Positions 4,936 through 7,388 of a DNA stretch of 7,388 nucleotides are shown one piece after another. Position numbers and translations under genes: made by a program. Position 1 is the first letter of the stretch. Every line of letters begins with the position of its first letter. The notes beneath the pieces were generated by a model. The model was not told where the DNA came from. It searched no databases and was given only the letters and a program-made list of their open reading frames with translations. This DNA comes from CAZGKW01 sp964526295 (GTDB lineage Bacteria > Planctomycetota > Phycisphaerae > FEN-1346): contig CAZGKW010000082.1 of the NCBI GenBank assembly GCA_964526295.1, positions 1-7,388 of the forward strand, given 5' to 3'.

Positions 4936-6123
4936 TCACTGTGCGACAGGTCCGTTCGTGCGCCCTTCGCGGCGGTACGCCGACGGTGTGGTTCCGGTGG
5001 CTTCGCGGAAGACCTTCGTCATGTGGGCCGGGTATCTGAACCCGCACGCCCGGGAGATCTCGTCCACCGTCCACTCGGTGCGGCAGAGCAGTTGCTTGAC
5101 CCGCTCCAGCCGTGCGAGGATGATTTCGCGATGCGGCGTCCGCCCGAGGCATGCCCTGAATCGCCGCTCCAGCACGCGACGGCTGCCCTGGACGTGGTCG
5201 AGCACGTCTTCGACGGTGAACGGCTCGTGGACATGGTCGCGAATGCACCGCAGGGCGGAGGCGACCAGTTCATCCTCGACGGCCACTGCGTCGCTCGACC
5301 GCCTTGCCACCACCCGCAGCGGCGGGATTTCAACCGGCGCCTCCGGCGCGGGCTCACCGTCCATCAGGCGGCGCAGCAGGGCGGCCGCTTCATAACCAAC
5401 GCGGCGCGAATTGCCGTCCACCGCCGAAAGGGCCGGGTCGCACGTTTCGCAGAGGAAATCATCCTCGTCGGCGCCGACAACGGCGATCTGGTCCGGCAGC
5501 CGAAGCTCCAGCGAGTGGGCCTGGGCAATCAACTCACGCCCCATATAGCAGTTGGCCGCGAACACCCCTGTCGGCCTCTCGGCCAGGCGTGCCAGACCCG
5601 TCTTCTCCGCACAGCCGTGCAGAGAAGCCGGTTTCACCACCGCCCGCGGCCCCTCCGACAGCAGTTCGCAAATCTCCTTGGCCGCCCACAGATCCTCCAC
5701 TTCCGGCTCCAGAAGCGCCTCGAGAAAGCCGATCCCCCGCGACAGGCTCGGGCCGTGTCCGGGGTTCCCCGCGAACGCGTACCGCGTGAATCCCTTCGCC
5801 AGGAGGTGCTCGGCGGCCATCCGCCCGATGGCGCGATTGTCCGGCCGGACCGTCGCAAACCGCTCAGCCGCCCAGTCGTGGCTGGCGACGTTCACCAGGT
5901 GCGGCGTGCACGCCGAGAGCGGCTCGATCAACTCCTTGTGCACCAACGCGGCGATCACTCCGTCGAACTCGCCCCGCAGCGCCGCCAGCCGCTTCTGCCA
6001 CTTCTCCAGCTCAAACATCTCGAACCGCCAGCTCGTGTGGGCGTGGCCGTAGTCCCAGATGCCGCGGAAGATCTCGCGGCCGTGCTTCATCTCGGTCCAG
6101 TTGATGATCAGGATTCTCTGCAA
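4936..6123 (-). CDS. xylR: XylR-like regulator: LacI-type sugar-binding domain plus AraC HTH
   Basis: A 395-aa protein, matching XylR length (about 390). The likely start is TTG 6123, with GGGGAG 5 nt upstream; no ATG or GTG precedes it in frame before a stop. Residues 1-280 are a periplasmic-binding-protein-like sensor ('REIFRGIWDYGHAH', 'FDGVIAALV' at 53-61, 'LPDQIAVVGADEDDFLCET' at 209-227, 'DPALSAVDGN'). 'RRSSDAVAVED' (274-284) is the usual hinge of the family. Residues 290-387 form the AraC DNA-binding domain, with the second helix-turn-helix around 'WTVDEISRACGFRYPAHMTK'. In Escherichia coli XylR binds xylose and activates xylose genes from direct-repeat sites. Here the GH10 gene follows 137 bp downstream on the same strand, and a PEP-CTERM gene diverges upstream. 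The sugar bound is inferred from the neighbours. Confidence 0.88.
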   Translation of the reverse strand: MQRILIINWTEMKHGREIFRGIWDYGHAHTSWRFEMFELEKWQKRLAALRGEFDGVIAALVHKELIEPLSACTPHLVNVASHDWAAERFATVRPDNRAIGRMAAEHLLAKGFTRYAFAGNPGHGPSLSRGIGFLEALLEPEVEDLWAAKEICELLSEGPRAVVKPASLHGCAEKTGLARLAERPTGVFAANCYMGRELIAQAHSLELRLPDQIAVVGADEDDFLCETCDPALSAVDGNSRRVGYEAAALLRRLMDGEPAPEAPVEIPPLRVVARRSSDAVAVEDELVASALRCIRDHVHEPFTVEDVLDHVQGSRRVLERRFRACLGRTPHREIILARLERVKQLLCRTEWTVDEISRACGFRYPAHMTKVFREATGTTPSAYRREGRTNGPVAQ

Positions 6124-6203
6124 TTCGGCTCCCCATCGGCTGCATGTTCCGTGCCCATGCTACCCGTCGGCCTCGACCGTGGCAATCCCCCTGCCGCAGT
6201 TGT

Positions 6204-6219
6204 GATGATAAAAGACGCA
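6204..6219 (+). promoter_or_regulatory. Candidate XylR-like operator, copy 1
   Basis: GATGATAAAAGACGCA differs at one base from the copy at 6374-6389, in the same orientation 170 bp away. It lies 81 bp from the regulator's start codon and, if the weak promoter at 6226-6255 is real, over that promoter's transcription start, which would fit autoregulation. The match to an operator is inferred from recurrence and position, not from a known consensus. Confidence 0.5.
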
Positions 6220-6225
6220 CTGGCG

Positions 6226-6255
6226 AATAGATGGATTAGGCGACCTGTGGGACAA
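6226..6255 (-). promoter_or_regulatory. Weak promoter candidate for the regulator gene
   Basis: On the minus strand TTGTCC (6255-6250) and TCTATT (6231-6226) are separated by 18 nt. Both boxes deviate from consensus. The spacing and the position upstream of the regulator are the only support. Confidence 0.3.
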
Positions 6256-6337
6256 TGGGGGCAGTAGATGGAATGCACGAATCCCGTTTCTCGCAGGAGA
6301 ACACCCGGCCGGAGTGCCCGCGGATGCATGGATTCCA

Positions 6338-6349
6338 CCGTTCGAACGG
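6338..6349. promoter_or_regulatory. 12-bp perfect palindrome
   Basis: CCGTTCGAACGG is fully symmetric and lies between the two 16-bp motifs, about 50 bp upstream of the -35 of the PEP-CTERM promoter. It could be a binding site for a second, dimeric regulator. Function unknown. Confidence 0.35.
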
Positions 6350-6373
6350 CACGGCCCGACTGTGCGCAAACGC

Positions 6374-6407
6374 GATGACAAAAGACGCATCCGCGGTTTG
6401 ACGCATC
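6374..6407 (+). promoter_or_regulatory. Candidate XylR-like operator, copy 2, with adjoining half-site
   Basis: GATGACAAAAGACGCA (6374-6389) is followed by a second GACGCATC (6400-6407), a direct repeat of 6384-6391 with a 16-bp period. Tandem direct half-sites next to the -35 are how AraC-family activators usually bind. The second half-site overlaps the -35 at 6398-6403, which suits activation by contact with RNA polymerase. Inferred, not a known consensus. Confidence 0.55.
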
Positions 6408-6426
6408 GGCCGAAATGTGGTATATT
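6398..6426 (+). promoter_or_regulatory. Sigma-70-type promoter of the PEP-CTERM gene
   Basis: TTGACG (6398-6403), a 17-nt spacer and TATATT (6421-6426) make a near-consensus promoter. Transcription would begin about 6433, leaving a leader of about 75 nt to ATG 6507. The surrounding DNA is GC-rich, so the TATATTTA stretch stands out. Confidence 0.65.
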
Positions 6427-6506
6427 TAGAGCAGTTGAGCCGCGAATCCGTGCCGAACTTCGGAGAGCAAAGCAACGGTTCTGACGACTTCTTCAAGAGG
6501 GGCAGC

Positions 6507-7232
6507 ATGATGATCCGAGGAAAGAGTATGAGCAAGTTCGCAGCAGCAGCCATCGTGGTCGCCCTGGGAACCTTGGCGTTGAGCCCGGCTGCCAGTGCAG
6601 GCATCATCAGCGTCAACTTCAGCAACGCCAACGATACGGACACGGGGACCCGTGGTTTCGTGCCGGCCGGCTACTGGACCCTTTTTGGCAATCAAGGAAA
6701 CGGACCCGTTTCGCTCCCCAATCTCAAAAATAACAGTGGCACCGCCACGACCGCGGACCTCACTTGGACTTCAGCTAACATCAGAGCGGGACAGACTACC
6801 ACCGGTACGCTGAACGAACAGATGATCGTCAGTGGCATGACCCTGAAGCCTAATAAGACGATCACGCTCGGTCTGGCCCAAATCCCCTACGCCCAATACG
6901 ACCTTTACGTTTACGTTACGGATACGGACGGTACTCAGACCATGCCCATGTCGGTTACTGTCGGCGCCACGGCGTTTCACCTGACGACGCCGGCGGACAA
7001 TCTGGACTTCTTCCAAGACAGCGGCTTCGTCCAGTCCACTTCGACCGTTCCCACGTCGGCAAATGCGAATTACGTTCTCTTCTCAGGGCTGAGCGCTGCC
7101 AGTCAGAGCATTGTGCTCGCCGGTGACGAAATCGGTCCCGCGGGCATTCAGATCGTCGAAGTTCCCGAGCCGGCGACGCTGGCGCTGCTGGGCCTGGGCG
7201 GACTGGGCATGTTGATCCGCCGGAAGAGGTAA
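6507..7232 (+). CDS. Secreted PEP-CTERM sorting-domain protein
   Basis: A protein of 241 aa from ATG 6507 (GAGGGG 4 nt upstream), or 234 aa from ATG 6528 (GAGGA 6 nt upstream). Both starts give a signal peptide: 'MSKFAAAAIVVALGTLAL' with likely cleavage after 'SPAASA'. The mature part is Thr/Asn/Ser-rich and beta-strand-like ('IISVNFSNAND', 'YDLYVYVTDTDG') with no catalytic motif I recognise. The C-terminus carries 'VPEPATLALLGLGGLGML' and a basic 'IRRKR' end, the PEP-CTERM signal that an exosortase processes when delivering proteins to the surface or extracellular matrix. No exosortase is in this window. Base composition is less GC-rich than the minus-strand genes. The gene diverges from the XylR-like regulator and has a candidate site for it at its promoter, so a role in polysaccharide binding or attachment to plant material is plausible but unproven. 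Confidence 0.88.
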   Translation: MMIRGKSMSKFAAAAIVVALGTLALSPAASAGIISVNFSNANDTDTGTRGFVPAGYWTLFGNQGNGPVSLPNLKNNSGTATTADLTWTSANIRAGQTTTGTLNEQMIVSGMTLKPNKTITLGLAQIPYAQYDLYVYVTDTDGTQTMPMSVTVGATAFHLTTPADNLDFFQDSGFVQSTSTVPTSANANYVLFSGLSAASQSIVLAGDEIGPAGIQIVEVPEPATLALLGLGGLGMLIRRKR

Positions 7233-7280
7233 ACGCAGCCCCTTTGACAGCTGCAACCTAATAGTCCAAGGCAGTGATCC

Positions 7281-7309
7281 AGGGGCCGGGCGACCATCGT
7301 CCGGCCCCT
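7281..7309 (+). terminator. Terminator hairpin after the PEP-CTERM gene
   Basis: AGGGGCCGG (7281-7289) and CCGGCCCCT (7301-7309) form a perfect 9-bp GC-rich stem with an 11-nt loop, 49 nt after the stop codon. TTCATTGTC follows, a weak T-rich run. The symmetric stem could also serve a gene converging from the right. Confidence 0.65.
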
Positions 7310-7335
7310 TCATTGTCCCCCTTTCCCTAACTGAG

Positions 7336-7353
7336 CTGCCCTTTCGCAGGTTT
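7336..7353. repeat. Right copy of the 18-bp inverted repeat pair
   Basis: CTGCCCTTTCGCAGGTTT is the exact reverse complement of 35-52. On the minus strand the copy begins inside the TGA of the possible gene tail listed above, so here it lies in a gene-end position, whereas the left copy lies in a broken gene. Confidence 0.65.
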
Positions 7354-7388
7354 CATGCGGCGCGGGTGGCGGTGGAGAACAGTTGGGC
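7353..7388 (-). CDS. Possible C-terminal end of a minus-strand gene
   Basis: From the window edge the minus strand reads AQLFSTATRAA and then TGA (7355-7353), with mostly C- or G-ending codons. It would converge with the PEP-CTERM gene, and the hairpin at 7281-7309 lies between them. Eleven codons are too few for identification, and a plus-strand frame through the same bases is also open. Confidence 0.22.
   Translation of the reverse strand, partial: AQLFSTATRAA

Larger units (their letters stand above)
6124..6506. other. Divergent regulatory region between the regulator and the PEP-CTERM gene
   Basis: No credible gene is present. The region holds two copies of a 16-bp motif (6204-6219 and 6374-6389), a 12-bp perfect palindrome (6338-6349), a weak minus-strand promoter candidate (6226-6255) and a strong plus-strand promoter (6398-6426). 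The transcribed leader of the PEP-CTERM gene would be about 75 nt. Confidence 0.7.

Noticed and set aside
5023..6267. Long plus-strand open frame of 414 codons
   Set aside because: Antisense to the XylR-like regulator; low-complexity Arg/Pro/Ala content and no plausible start signal.
1..7388. CRISPR array, tRNA, rRNA or transposase gene
   Set aside because: I found no regularly spaced repeats, no cloverleaf or rRNA-like sequence, and no transposase or integrase motif in any frame.

Overview
The window is GC-rich DNA, probably from a planctomycete-like or other PVC-group bacterium, or a relative with a similar lifestyle. The pointers are a secreted protein with a PEP-CTERM sorting tail, a XylR-type AraC regulator beside a GH10 and a GH39 glycosidase, a uroporphyrinogen-decarboxylase-fold protein inside the sugar cluster, and strong G/C preference at third codon positions. 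The assignment rests on gene types only.

Layout. (A) 1-1340 is a patchwork of gene pieces: the N-terminus of an Rrf2-family regulator on the minus strand that loses family similarity at an 18-bp repeat; about 420 bp with no confident gene; an intact-looking 105-aa unknown protein on the plus strand (653-970); the start of a second small basic protein (1067 onward); and a minus-strand fragment resembling phage/plasmid-type primases (about 1141-1338). (B) 1338-6123 is a minus-strand carbohydrate cluster in the order regulator (XylR-like), GH10 xylanase-like protein with an N-terminal carbohydrate-binding-like region, URO-D-fold protein split by a frameshift, and a GH39 beta-xylosidase cut off after about 130 residues where the primase-like fragment begins. 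(C) 6124-6506 is a divergent regulatory region with two near-identical 16-bp motifs, a 12-bp perfect palindrome and a strong sigma-70-type promoter. (D) 6507-7232 encodes a PEP-CTERM protein on the plus strand, followed by a terminator hairpin. (E) The right end holds a possible minus-strand gene tail and an inverted copy of the 18-bp repeat seen at the left end.

How the parts may work together (inference). The XylR-like protein senses a xylan-derived sugar and binds the two 16-bp motifs, one in its own promoter region and one abutting the -35 of the PEP-CTERM gene. This would co-ordinate a surface protein with xylan breakdown. GH10 would attack the chain and GH39 would normally finish xylo-oligomers, but here GH39 is truncated and the URO-D gene is frameshifted. 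The cluster therefore looks partly decayed, rearranged, or affected by mis-assembly. The points most worth a second look are the His in place of the GH10 acid/base Glu, the shared 16-bp motif, the 4-bp tandem duplication behind the frameshift, and the junctions around 1140, 1338 and 53.
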